Assembly (NCBI RefSeq): GCF_014633365.1
Contig: NC_068340.1
Coordinates: 17,215,879-17,279,878, forward strand
Direction: 5' to 3'
DNA: 64,000 nt
Source of the DNA: Diospyros lotus
Taxonomy: Eukaryota; Streptophyta; Magnoliopsida; Ericales; Ebenaceae
Below are positions 47,489 to 58,613 of the stretch, one piece after another. Below the pieces are notes generated by a model. That model was not told where the DNA came from, made no database searches, and was given only the letters and a program-made list of their open reading frames with translations. Within the stretch, counting starts at the first letter, position 1; each line of letters begins with the position of its first letter. The position numbers and the translations under genes are program-made.

Positions 47489-49681
47489 TATAACGCCTCG
47501 CTTTTCTAAATTACACAACGATGCATAATATAAGCTAACATCACCTCTCGGACGTTATGGAAACCCTTGCCAACGGAAGCATTGGATCGAACTTGAAAGC
47601 TTAACCAAAGCTAAATAAAGGGGTTTCCACTATATTTTCTTTATATGTACAGGAAATAAATACAACTTTCAATAAACCCAAAAGACGCAACCCACTACTT
47701 GTAGTTATAGCTACAACACATGCCCAACCTGGCGAATAAACCCTTATCATGGCAGCTTCCCCATACAACATTTAAAGTGCATTGATTGAGATATTACCCA
47801 TGCATGCACATCGAAACCACAACCCTTAGTACAATTTTAGGACACTCACACACTTATTACAAGCTTGAGCATCCTAGCTGCTATTACAATACATCACTCA
47901 GATTACATGGGTACATAATGAAATAAAAACCTAGAACTAGCCAAGCACTACCTTCTTGCCCTTACTCGCACTGGAACCTGTATCACCCGATACATCTCAT
48001 ATACCTGGAATGGTGAATATTCCATGGGTATAAAACACCCGAGTTAGATAATGACATCTAAGTGAGTGATACAAGAAAGAAAACAGTGCATGTAGGTGCA
48101 ATATATAGATATGCCACGAAATCTTCCAAACGGTAGCCATGCTAGGGTGCTGCCATGAACCTCTTGGCCCCTTTACACTGGCACGAGATAGACATGCTAG
48201 AACGTATCCATGGTCGACCTACTCGGCCCTTTTACACAAGCACGAGTTAGTCTCCTGTGATAGCAGATGCTGGGGTGTTGCCATGTCTGAACCACCTGGC
48301 CATCTTACACAAGCACGAGATAATCCTATTACATGGGCCCACATGGTTAGCCCTCTTACACGGGTCCTCATGGTAGTTCAAATATAACAAACCACCAATA
48401 AGCCACAATCATCAAATAACATGATGTAAGACAAAGTAGAAGGAATATGCATAAACCAAGGGAAAAATGATATGCATGCCACGACCCAGTCCTATTGCAC
48501 AAACACGATTTCCCACGATGACCCATTAACAAACCACAACCACAAACTCCGTGATGTGTGAAAAAATAGGAAAGATATGCTTGAAACAAAGGAAACATGA
48601 GATGTAAGCCACAGCCCAACCACAAATGAAATCAAGAATGATTAAGAGAAAGCATGCACAAGAACCACTCACCTTGACTGTTTACCGAAGGAAACACTGC
48701 TTACAACAAGCGTGAATGGTTTTCTCGTGGTTTTGACGTCATTTGGGATGATCTACGGTAATAGCCCAAACTCTCTAACAAGGCCTTTTCTCCCTCATTC
48801 TTAGCATACTTTTATTCCTTCTTTTGGAAGTATTCTCCCCTTTCTCCTAAGAACAAGATCCTCCCATTTGATTCCCTCAATATGGAAGAGATTCTCTTTA
48901 GAAATGCTTGGAATGATTTGTGAATAAACCCATGGCTTTATTTATAGACTTCCCGGGCCAATCACACATCGCCACCTTGCAAGGTCATTATGAGACTTCA
49001 AATCCTATCTCCAAATGGCCAATGAATGCTTGCCACATGTTCTTAAGGATAAGGTTTGAAGACTTTAACAAACTTGGAGGCTAAGTAAGCTTTTTTGGCC
49101 AATCACGCGATGCCACCTCAGGAGGGTCATTATGAACAATCATGTGACCTTATCTTATCTTCCAAATGCCCAATGGTTGCGTGCCATGTGTCTTTGAAGA
49201 TAAGGTTTGGAGACTTTGGAGGCTAAGTCTTGGATTTCAAAATGATCCAAATGTGGATTAAATGTTATTTGAGATCTGCAAACATGACTTAACTATATTG
49301 GAATAAGTTTGGAATCCGCAATCATGACTCCCAAATGGTTTAGTTGGTTTAATTCATTCCCTTAATGATCCAATTGCGAAGTTCCAAGGGCCCAAACTTT
49401 TCAAGTAATTGCACTTAGACCCTTTACAACTTGGTCCCAAGCTATTTTTTAATTGCATTTTAGCCCCCGAAAAAGGATAAATTATGCTAATACCCCAAAA
49501 TTTTAGGTAAATTACACTTTTACCCAAACTTTAATATTTACGATTTTTTCCTTGGTTCAAAAACTGAACTTTTGTTTCAAGGCTTCTATAATCCCTTGAA
49601 ATGACATATTTCCTTAGGTATTAAAACCTAATAATCTCAGGTATTACATCATATTTGAGTCTGAAAATTTGGGGTATTACA
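47489..49681 (-). mobile_element. Solo LTR, Ty3/gypsy type
   Basis: Starts TATAACGCC (TG mutated to TA) and ends GGGGTATTACA. Duplications GTGTT (47484-47488) and GTGTC (49682-49686) differ at one base, and copy A1 at about 28775 provides the related empty site. Minus orientation is inferred from a TATA-like minus-strand TCTATAAATAA near 48939-48949. Length 2.19 kb, no coding content. A second GGTATTACA lies 33 bp before the end. Confidence 0.82.
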
Positions 49682-49854
49682 GTGTCCACCTCACATTGTG
49701 GTGGTTCTAGTCTGTCCACATCTAGTATGTAATAAGGTACTGTTCCAGTCACCTCTTCTCTTGCTAGATACAAAGGATCTGCATATCACTGGTTCCCATG
49801 TCTCAAAATTATACACGTAACAATTATATGTATAATTTTTATGATTTTTCAGAA

Positions 49855-49935
49855 GAAGTAGAGAAGAAGAAGAAGAAGAAGAAGAGAGCAACCTCAGAAG
49901 AAGAAGAGAGCAACCTCAGAAGAAGAAGAGAGAGA
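49855..49935 (+). repeat. AGA/GAA microsatellite with 26-bp repeats
   Basis: GAAGAAGAAGAAGAAG followed by a repeated AGAGAGCAACCTCAGAAGAAGA unit (two to three copies). It lies inside copia LTR copy A2; copy A1 has a shorter purine tract at 28930-28950. Confidence 0.85.
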
Positions 49936-51447
49936 AAGAGTTAGAGGCCCTACCTCTCCCCTTTTATCTAATCTTTCTCCTCCCTTTATTTTCTCTTCTC
50001 TAAATTCAATTGAATATGGATTTTGCCGCCCCCCACCTCAATTATGCAATTCAATAATTTAGAGGTTACTATGTATTATGCACTATGTACTGTGCAATTT
50101 CGACCATCGCCTCTTATTGTGCAATCAATAATTGATTTCATACTGTGCACTATGTATTATGCATTATTACTATGCATTATGTACTATGCACTATTGGCAA
50201 GAGGGGCCAAGGGTCAACATTTGACCAATCAATTCCTGAGATATTTTTGGCACATGATGTTATACCAAACACAACACTATATGGTGTGTGATTTTCTAGG
50301 TTCACTACCTGCTAGCAATCAGATAACACCGAAATCCTTTTCAGTATCGATTAATCCCTTGACCCATCACATAACTTCTCCAAATCTCGACAACATTTTG
50401 AGAGTTCCTAAATAACACCTAGCAGCGGTTCAAGATAGTATAGGTGGTAGTAAAGTCTCATTTCAAGTGAACTTATTACAGTTGACGATTATTGTGTGTT
50501 ATAATCCTTCCATCACCTAACATTTTGATTGAGTGATAATCATGGAGTGACAAACTCACAAACTCAATAACTATATATCAGACCTTATTAATGTGACTAG
50601 ATGACACCTCAAGAAATATCTTTATTGACTTTCAATCTGTTATAACCAGTAACTATTCTATCACATTAATAGTAGATCACACAAGACGTTCACCCCATCA
50701 ATTATCGATAAAAGGGTGACGAATCATATTCCCAACACTTGTCTCCATATATTAGTAATACGGAACCACATAGATGAACGTTCCCACCTCCCAATTGGAT
50801 GCTTTGACTCATTAGTAAATCCAGCACACCAATACACAAAACAACCATGTCGGTTCAAGTTTAAGGATCAACACATCATCACAACCTGGTGGATAATGGT
50901 CATGTCATCCGGTTGATCATTCCCCAATGACCACCCATAGGTTTACTAGCGACATCTTATGTCACATGACGCATGACACACCATCCTCCCATCAGTATCC
51001 CCGTACTAAACGAGATAGTAACCCCTGTGCTATTTCATACTCGATTAATTGAAGTCCCTATCCAAAGAATCTAAGGACTAGGAATAGTTTAAGATATTTT
51101 GTTACTAGAGAATCCCGTCATACAGTCTCAACACCTTAAGAATAAGATTCTAACACAAAAGATCTAGGGACTCATGCATATAATTGATTGGAGAAAATAT
51201 GAATGAAGAAAACTTAACTTTTATAAATTTATACAAAAATACAATTAATGCATTAAAAAGAGTCTGCTAGATGTCATCCAAATCTAGCATCAAGGCATAT
51301 AACACTAACAGTATATTCATTGGATGGATTCTTTTGCCCCAAGTCTTTTTCCTTAAGGGTCGGATATCTTTTAAGCTTTTATTAGGATTTCCCTTTAGGT
51401 CTCCCATTGAGTCTACTTTACTAGGTTTTGGTCCACATACACATTAG

Positions 51448-51865
51448 TTAGATTTTGGCCAATTAGTTTGATAGAGAAAGAAGATGAAGAGAGGGAGAAA
51501 TAAAATACAAAATTATTGTTGCTGAAATACATTAATTAAAATTTATAATGTGGTAATAGTCAAACCAAGGTAGAGTAGAGAACAAGATAGACATGTGACT
51601 ATTAGTTTGAGAGAGGAAGATGTTGTTCAAGAAATAGCCCAGTGAGTAGATGTGCTTTAAAGAAGTAGTTGTAGACTTGAACAAACAATAGTTTTTCCAT
51701 GGGAGAGAAGTATGAAGCTATTTGAGAGGAGTCCCTGTTATTTGGGGGAGAATAGTTGCAAGGTAAAGCTTGGTTAGAAAGCACACAAGGATTTTCCCTC
51801 TCCCCCCGTGTGCCTTCCGATGCTTGAGTCAGCTAAGATTATTATGGTGATGAACATTTTGGGTT
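51448..51865. other. Non-coding, unassigned
   Basis: No ORF of note and no repeat partner recognised. Confidence 0.5.
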
Positions 51866-52792
51866 TGTGTAATTTATTGGTACCACACACTCGGGGGGTG
51901 GGGTGGGGGGGGGGGGGGAGTGAATTGGGTGTTTATAATTTTTAAAATTTTGTAGAGGTTTGCAAGAGAAATATGAAAATAGTGAATTATAAACGAGAAA
52001 GTATAAATCAAAGAATGCAAGAGACAAAGAATTTAGAGTGGTTTGGTATAACTCACCTTACATCCACTACTCTAACTTCCCACTAGAGATTCCAATTTAC
52101 TATAAACCTTCTATTTAAACCAAGTGTGCCCTTTAGCAAATTGTTAGGAATATACAATCTCCTATTTATAACTAAGTAGGCACTATAGCAAACTGCTAAG
52201 AATTAAACAAGATACAAAATCAAGAGATATAAATCTCTCAACACTCTTTCTAAAATCTATTTGAAACAAGACTTGAATAAATCTTTACAATGAATACAAT
52301 GGGCTTGATAGAAAAATGAGAGTAAAAATAAAGCACAATAAAACTTGATAATGAACAACGTAAAACTTTATAAGCCCACTTTGTCTAATCTTTGCCAAAG
52401 CTTCAAATCTTCCTCTATTTATAAGTTTTACCGTTTCTTCTTGAAGATATAGCCATTAGAGACAAAATCTAGCCTGCAAAGATCAAATACAATTAACCAT
52501 TGGAAGTTCTGCAACAAAATTGGTTGATTATTTTTGATAATTGGTTAGTGATTCTCAAACATCTAAAATAGGCAGTTGACAGTTCCTATAACTTTTGATT
52601 GGAAATGATGCAGTATTAGTGGATAGCAAACAATCGAGAGCATGTAAAATGAATGGTTGACTGATTATAAGAATCGATCGACAGTTTGGACAACCGTTCA
52701 ACTGTTTGTAAAACTCGATCGATAATTTTTACACAAAAATGAGTGTTTTATTTAATGTTTTTTTGAAACCAATTATCATCGTCAGAACATCA
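51866..52792 (-). repeat. copia LTR copy, partial
   Basis: Read on the minus strand it resembles the 31893-34386 / 63545-64000 LTR family: a long G/C run with a CAATTCACT block at 51890-51930, TTTGGTTTAAATAGAAGG-like segments near 52100-52130, and CTGTCGA/GTTGAC motifs at 52562-52735. It is shorter than its relatives. Neither end has a matching TSD, so both boundaries are approximate. A 15-G run is at 51904-51918. Confidence 0.55.
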
Positions 52793-54613
52793 TTAAAATT
52801 AGTACAATAGAACAAGCAAGTTAAAGTTGTCTAGGAAAAGAAGCACTCATTCGAATAAACAAGTATGTTAATGACAATTTTAGGCTTAAGTGTGAGGTTA
52901 TTGTGTTCTTTTAGTGTTTAGTCTAATATCCCTAAAAAATGAAGGGTAGGGGATATTTATATCCCTAAGATTTGGTGGTAGGATACGTGACACACATGCA
53001 CAAAGTGTATATGAAGTTGTCCTAGGTTAAGCACGAATTAGGCCTTGAAGGGACACCCCTAGAGGAGTATAGTCCTAGTAAATCCTTTGGGTGAAGGAAA
53101 GTCCTAGTAAATCCTTTGGGTGAAGGAATGCCTTAAGGTCGATTGCTATTGCTTGGGGCAATGGCAGGTCATTTACTATATGTGATTTGTTTGGGAGAAC
53201 ATCTTCAATTTTGCTATGTGTGAATTGTTTGAAAAAACATCTCATTTGAATCCTCTGGGAGAATGGCTTAGCCGGGAGAATGTGTTGTTCGATCCTGTAA
53301 ACAATTTACGTAGAAACATTCACTTCTCTGGGAGAATGTGAGGCTACAACAAAAGTATTTTCATCATATTAATAATTTTAACAATGATGAGAAAAAGTGT
53401 AGGTAAAATTATAAAATTAGAAGAAGTTATTGCTATTTCGAAAATTTCATGGGTGCCTTGTCTTTTTGGCTAACTCAGGATGCTTATTGTAATTTATCTT
53501 TAAAATTTTTTATTGGAAAATTGAATCCAAAAATAATATATATAATATATTAATTAAGATGTAAAATGATTTTTTATTAATTACAATTACAAAAACGACA
53601 AATGACTAAAAATATCGAATTTTTTCTAATGGTTAAACATATTTAGTTTTTAATTTCAAATTTCAAATATTAGGAAATTAATTTATAAAGTTAAAATTGG
53701 ACAGTAAATTTGAAAATTTCCAATAAAAAAATGAAAATTCATGGTTGTGGGCCGTCAACTTGACGGTAGATAAACGTAGACTGACATCATATATTAAATA
53801 TAAATATAATTGAAAATCTCACAATTAAGTGTATATATAATATTTCTCTAACTATCATCCAATTTAAACCGAAAGAAGTCTTTGTGGGTGAGAAACAGCT
53901 GAACTCGTTTTGCACGAGACAGAGACCCTTCCAATTAATTAATTGCGTCAAAATCATATCTCAAAATACACGTGTACGATAGAACACATGCTGTATGGCT
54001 CACTCAAATATCTCAAAATACTAAATAAAAATTAATTATAATATACAATTATTAATTAACTACTTCAAAATCTTAATTAAAATAATTTAAAACCCTAATA
54101 TGTTCATTAGAAGATTTACTGATTTAGTATGTATATATGTTCAACTGTTGGTATTGGGGTGGGGGTGGGTTGGGTTCAAGCATGAAGAAATTGTTTGGGT
54201 AAAGTGATCCATCCCGTTCTGTTCGCCTAAATTATTGGTCCTAACTAACAATTTTTATACTAATTGAAGACGCGTTGCTGAAAATGTGCGAGATGATCGA
54301 TGAGCAACACCACATTCAATAATTCATTCACAATGTCATCATCTAAGTGGGTTCATGCATGAATGAGAATTTGAATTTTGGTCACGCATACATCATTTAC
54401 AGCTAGCTGTTCCCCGTGAGATTGCTATCATTCCCGATCGAATTCGTCATGGCATCAAAGCCATTGCTTTGCAATCCTTGCAATCTTCATTTCTTGTTTC
54501 TAATTAATTCATACTCACTTCTGATCATTTTTTGATTGATTGATTGAATCAATTTCTTTTAATTCGATGGATGATTAATCGTAGACCAGTTCTAGGGTTT
54601 CATCTTTTATAAG
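52793..54613. other. Non-coding, AT-rich
   Basis: Contains a 29-bp perfect tandem duplication at 53071-53128 and recurrent GGGAGAATG phrases between 53190 and 53345. From 53400 on it is very AT-rich with no ORF. It ends at the left target duplication CTTTG (54614-54618). Confidence 0.55.
53071..53128 (+). repeat. 29-bp tandem duplication
   Basis: AGTCCTAGTAAATCC... occurs at 53071 and 53100; the units are identical by eye. Confidence 0.93.
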
Positions 54614-54618
54614 CTTTG

Positions 54619-55298
54619 TGTTAGGATTTGTGACTCAAAATGTATTGGGTCAAGAGTTGGGTTGGGTCAGTGGTGTTTTAAGTCCAAACCCAAGGCTTAT
54701 TCTTTTATCCTAATTCCATTCGTATCCCTTGGCCCGCATGTATATAAAGCAATGAGATTGGGGAAAATTAAGACATAAGCTTTTCTCTTGCACACTCGAT
54801 TCAAGAACAGAAGCCCTAATCAGGCGAGAAGCTCGCGAAGAGCTCGAAGGCACTCAATAATCCAAGGACAAAGAAGAAGATGCAAGGTATTTTCGATCTC
54901 GAATCTCGGTAAGTGCATAATCGTTTGGGTGGTTTGAGGGAGAGATTGGTGAGGTTTGAGTGCATGGGTTGCTTAGGTTTTTCAGAGCATTGTACTCTGT
55001 ATATTTTTTCTTGTTTGTTTTGGTTTTTGATTTGCGATGGTCGTGATGTTCTTGCCCATGTATTCTGTAAATCCCTTGATTATTATTTTAGTGGATTGAT
55101 TAGAGGCAAAGCCTCTGTCGTGAGTAGGATTCTTTCGAATCCGAACACGTATATGCGTTGTTTATTTTATGTTCTTGCGTGTGTGCGTTGTGTTCTTCGT
55201 TTTCTTTCATTTAGTTCGGTTATTTATGGATCTTGGTACTTCTCTTAGTCTTGGCCGTGTGGCTGTGTGATTGTTTTCGCATGAGAGATTTCTCAACA
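54619..55298 (+). repeat. 5' LTR of copia derivative
   Basis: 680 bp with TATA-like ATGTATATAAAGCAATG near 54738-54754. The ORFs in it (and at 58325 in the other LTR) are mirrored in both LTRs and are not proteins. Confidence 0.93.
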
Positions 55299-55300
55299 AG

Positions 55301-55312
55301 TGGTATCAGAGC
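55301..55312 (+). other. Primer-binding site, initiator tRNA-Met type
   Basis: TGGTATCAGAGC, two bases after the LTR end; sets plus orientation. Confidence 0.93.
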
Positions 55313-56248
55313 CGGAGTTAGCTTCAAGATTAGAGGAGCCGAGATCGGAGAGTCAAGAACGGTCAAGAACGCGTGAAAGAGGATTGAAGGCTATCGAAAG
55401 AACAGAAGGCCGCTACGTTCAGGGAAGATCGGTGATCGCAATCAATTTTTCGATTCAGTAAGTAAATATCCTTTTTCTTTTCCCTAAGATGTTTTTGTCC
55501 GATGGGATACATTGGATTGATTTTGATATCCTGTTCTGCTTGCTGTTCTTGCTGTTTTTGTTTATGGTATTTGCGGTGGCTATAGTTTCTTACTTTTGAT
55601 TTTGTGTTGATTCTTGAACTTGAGTTAGGATTTCAGCGAGTATGTTTGTTTTTCCCCTGATCCTCACTGTGTTCTTGAGTTGTTTTAAATTGAAATCAAG
55701 ATAGGTTTGAAGAGACAGTCATTGATATATAGTGTACTGGATTGAATTATTTCTCTCATTTGTTCAATATTGCTGTTGATTTCTTGCATTATCGTTTCTT
55801 TATTGCAAGATTCATTGCTGATAGGAGCGTGTTTTACTTCCTGTTGTAAGTGTATATCACTTGATTGTTTCTAAGAAATTGGATCTATTGAGGTTGATTG
55901 TGTGTAATTGCTAGATGTATTTGAAGTATTGCAATCTAGTCCCTGTACTATTTTAATCCTGGTCCATTTTCTTGATTTAATTGCAATTTTGTCTCTGTTC
56001 AATTTCTCTTGTTGTGAATATTGGTACTACCGAGCTTTTGTGTATTTCAAATTCTTGTTGTTGGCATATGCCTGTTGGTCTGAGTTCTCCTTGCTTGCTG
56101 TAGTTTCTGTTTGGATATCTTGCTATTTATCCGGCGTCATTCTGGTTCCATTCTTAAATTCTGTGTTATTGGCATTTGGTTTTGGATTTTGTATGCTGGT
56201 GGGTATTTGTTTTTCCTTTGCAAGATATTAAAGGACCAAACAGGATAT

Positions 56249-56590
56249 GGCACCAATCAAGGTGAAACTCGAGAAATTTAATAGCCATGGCGACTTCGGT
56301 ATGTGGTAAAAGAATGTGAAGGCGATCTTGGTCCAAAACCATTATTCAAAGGCCTTGATAGAAATAAAAGAGGAAAATGATAAGCAACTCTCCATGATCG
56401 TCCAAGAAAGGCAGGACATGGATGAGATGGCTTATTCCTTGATAATCCTCAATTTGGAAGACAATGGTTTACATCAGGTAAATGTGAAGATCACAACATT
56501 GCAAGTATGGAATAAATTAGAGTATTAGTTAAGTCTCCATCTATTAGTAGGGCTGTCCATTTTTGGAGTCTAGAGCATATTGGTCATAAG
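56249..56590 (+). pseudogene. copia gag N-terminal fragment
   Basis: From ATG 56249 the protein has the copia gag opening pattern (KLEKFNSHGDFGMW), an in-frame stop at codon 21, then KAILVQNHYSKAL and a MDEMA-containing stretch ending VWNKLEY. After the VWNKLEY stop the frame is lost. About 60 bases later the Cassandra element enters, and no convincing gag continuation is seen beyond it at 57242-57300. Confidence 0.75.
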
Positions 56591-56816
56591 TGTAATACCC
56601 CAAGAGCCCAGAGAAGTTAGTACATATCGAGGATAGTGTAAGGAAGAAAACAACACCAGCTAGATATCTTTTGGGTTGAATGTTGGCAAAGAACTCCCAA
56701 GTTAAGCGTGCTTGACCTGGGTAATCCAATGATGGGTGACCCCCCTGGGAAGTTCGTGTAGGCCCATCAAGGTAAGTTGTTCCAGTCCTTCCTATCGCTC
56801 GATACGGGATGTTACA
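56591..56816 (+). repeat. Cassandra copy 2, left LTR
   Basis: 226 bp, with 5S-like box A and box C blocks intact. Confidence 0.93.
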
Positions 56817-57009
56817 AATGGTATCAGAGACGACCCCCGAGCCTCTGAGCGCGGTGGTGGGGCAAACTTCAGCGATGAAGCTAAGTCCCTGAGGGGGGGT
56901 GCGTGTAGGCACCTTAGGCAAATCCCACATCGGCCATGCATCGGGGGAAGATCTGGGACCGGTTGTAAGGTTGCATGACGAGGACGTCATGTGCTCAAGG
57001 GGGGGAGAA

Positions 57010-57236
57010 TGTAATACCCCAAGAGCCCAGAGAAGTTAGTATATATCGAGGATAGTGTAAGGAAAGAAACAACACCAGCTCGATATCTTTTGGGCTGAAT
57101 GTTGGCAAAGAACTCCCAAATTAAGCGTGCTTGACCTGGGGTAATCCAATGATGGGTGACCCCCCTGGGAAGTTCGTGTAGGCCCATCAGGGTAAGTTGT
57201 TCCGGTCCTTCCTGTCGCTCGATACGGGATGTTACA
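57010..57236 (+). repeat. Cassandra copy 2, right LTR
   Basis: 227 bp. The 5S box-A-like block reads AAATTAAGCGTGCTT, one change from the other copies. Confidence 0.93.
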
Positions 57237-57241
57237 ATAAG

Positions 57242-57917
57242 AGGGTTGTTAGAGTTAAGCATGTTAGGCATGATTGGATTCGATTAGGTTGGTAACCTAG
57301 AGTGTTTTATGAATCCTGTGTTATGTTATGGGTTGGAGGTTTCCCATTGATGCCTGTGTTACAAATGATTCCCATGGATTGTAAGTTGCTTTCTCTATCT
57401 TTTTGGGTTTGTTCCTGTGTCCCTGTTTTCTGTCTAAGACTTGATATTTCTTTCTTTGTTGATAGATATTTTGTAAAGATTTTGGGTATTTTTTCTTAGG
57501 AGTAAAAGTTAATCTTTTGAGAAGTTTAAGGAGTGGAAAATCTTTAAATATTGAACAGGAAAGAAGATTAGGTTTTAAATCTGATGTAGGTCTAGAAGTT
57601 GAAGTGTGCCTAGTCTTGCAGAATTAGACGAACCTAAAACAAACTGATAATGTAGAGTTTGAGGTGGAAATGTGTCAGTCTCAAGGTGGAACCTTAGGAA
57701 ATTTTTGAGTCTAATGAAAGTCCTAGTGTTAGCCCTGATACCTTGATCATAAAAGTCTTGATAGAAGTTCTTGTTGTCCATGGTAAGGCATGTATTAGTC
57801 GAGTCTGTCTAGAGTCATAAGTTTGAGCAAGCTTTGTAGTTGCTCAATGTGCTCCCATTGTAGTTGGCAGAGTTGCAGGGGTCTTTGGTCAAGTCCACTA
57901 TCAATCCATTCTTGAGT
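57242..57917 (+). other. Interior 3' part of copia derivative
   Basis: No pol domain recognised and only short ORFs. Some phrases near 57700-57780 might be remnants of the copia 3' coding end, but this cannot be shown. Confidence 0.4.
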
Positions 57918-57929
57918 CAAGGTGGAATT
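57918..57929 (+). other. Polypurine tract of copia derivative
   Basis: AAGGTGGAATTT directly precedes the 3' LTR, close to the AAGGTGGAGATT form usual in plant copia elements. Confidence 0.85.
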
Positions 57930-58608
57930 TGTTAGGATTTGTGACTCAAAATGTATTGGGTTAAGAGTTGGGTTGGGCCAGTGGTGTTTTAAGCCCAAGC
58001 CCAAGGCTTATTCTTTTATCCTAATGCCATCGTATCCCTTAGCCTGCATGTATATAAAGCAATGAGATTGGGGGAAATTAAGATAGAAGCTTTTCTCTTG
58101 CACACCCGATTCAAGAATAGAAGCCCTAATCGGGCGAGAAGCTCGCGAAGAGCTCGAAGACGCTCGATGATCCAAGGAAGAAGAAGAAGACGCAAGGTAT
58201 TTTTGATCTCGAATCCCGGTAAGTGCATAATCGCCTGGGTGGTTTGAGGGAAAGAATGGTGAGGTTTGAGTGCATGGGTTGCTAGGGTTTTTCAGAGCAT
58301 TGTACTCTGTATATTTTTCCTTGTTTGTTTTGGTTTCTGATTTGCGATGGTCGTGATGTTCTTGCGTGTGTATTCTGTAAATCCCTTGATTATTATTTTA
58401 GTGGATTGATTAGAGGCGAAGCCTCTGTCGTGAGTAAGATTCTTTCGAATCCGAACACGTATATGCGCTATTTATTTTCTATTCTTACGTGTGTGCGTTG
58501 TGTTCTTCGTTTTCTTTCATTTAGTTGGGTTATTTGTGGATCTTGGTACTTCTCTTGGTCTTGGCCGTGTGGCTGTGTGATTGTTTTCACAGGAGAGATT
58601 TCTCAACA
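57930..58608 (+). repeat. 3' LTR of copia derivative
   Basis: 679 bp, colinear with the 5' LTR and followed by CTTTG. Confidence 0.93.
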
Positions 58609-58613
58609 CTTTG

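Larger units (their letters stand above)
47281..51310 (-). mobile_element. Solo LTR of copia element (copy A2)
   Basis: Starts TGAAGGGAATCACTAG and ends ATAACACTAACA, flanked by perfect GTATA duplications (47276-47280 and 51311-51315). The left LTR-like copy at 43.8 kb shows the uninterrupted site. In reverse complement it begins TGTTAGTGTTATATGCC, typical of a copia LTR. Without the inserted 47489-49681 element it is about 1.83 kb. It shares this sequence with copy A1 at 28557-35623. Confidence 0.87.
43550..51447 (-). mobile_element. Ty3/gypsy gag-only derivative
   Basis: Sequence 43550-43943 (TGTCTTTAATGGGAATAC ... TATATACACATCA) recurs at 47010-47280 plus 51311-51447. The copies look like LTR partners, the right one split by a copia LTR. 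Between them lies a minus-strand gag pseudogene without pol. A minus-strand TATA-like TTATAAATAAA is at 46945-46955 in the right copy. The left end is not defined, and no TSD or primer site could be assigned. Confidence 0.55.
56591..57236 (+). mobile_element. Cassandra TRIM element, complete (copy 2)
   Basis: LTRs at 56591-56816 and 57010-57236 start TGTAATACCCC and end GGGATGTTACA. Perfect ATAAG duplications (56586-56590 and 57237-57241) bound it. 5S rRNA-like segments lie at about 56691-56753 and 57110-57173, with AGTTAAGCGTGCTTG (first copy; ATTAAGCGTGCTTG in the second) and GATGGGTGACC. The primer site is TGGTATCAGAGA (56819-56830, last base changed) and the polypurine tract is AAGGGGGGGAGAA just before the right LTR. 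The LTRs differ at roughly nine positions and one indel by eye. It sits inside the copia derivative and encodes nothing. Confidence 0.95.
54619..58608 (+). mobile_element. Ty1/copia derivative with 680-bp LTRs
   Basis: LTRs at 54619-55298 and 57930-58608 start TGTTAGGATTTGTGAC and end TTTCTCAACA. Perfect CTTTG duplications flank it (54614-54618 and 58609-58613). A canonical primer site follows the first LTR and a polypurine tract precedes the second. The interior, without the Cassandra inside it, is about 2.0 kb with only a gag start. Protease, integrase and RT are absent, so it is non-autonomous. The LTRs differ by scattered single bases, so it is younger than the 472-10220 element. Confidence 0.93.

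Noticed and set aside
55140..55155. TTCGAATCC-like T-arm suggesting a tRNA gene
   Set aside because: No matching acceptor, D-arm or A-box upstream, and it is in an LTR duplicated at 58440. No tRNA gene was recognised anywhere in the window.
54913..55248. 111-codon hydrophobic, cysteine-rich ORF that might be a membrane protein
   Set aside because: It falls wholly inside an LTR and its twin in the other LTR (58325 onward) differs in length and frame end.
55908..56231. 107-codon hydrophobic ORF before the gag start
   Set aside because: Located in the leader of the copia derivative. The T-rich composition explains the hydrophobicity; no family recognised.
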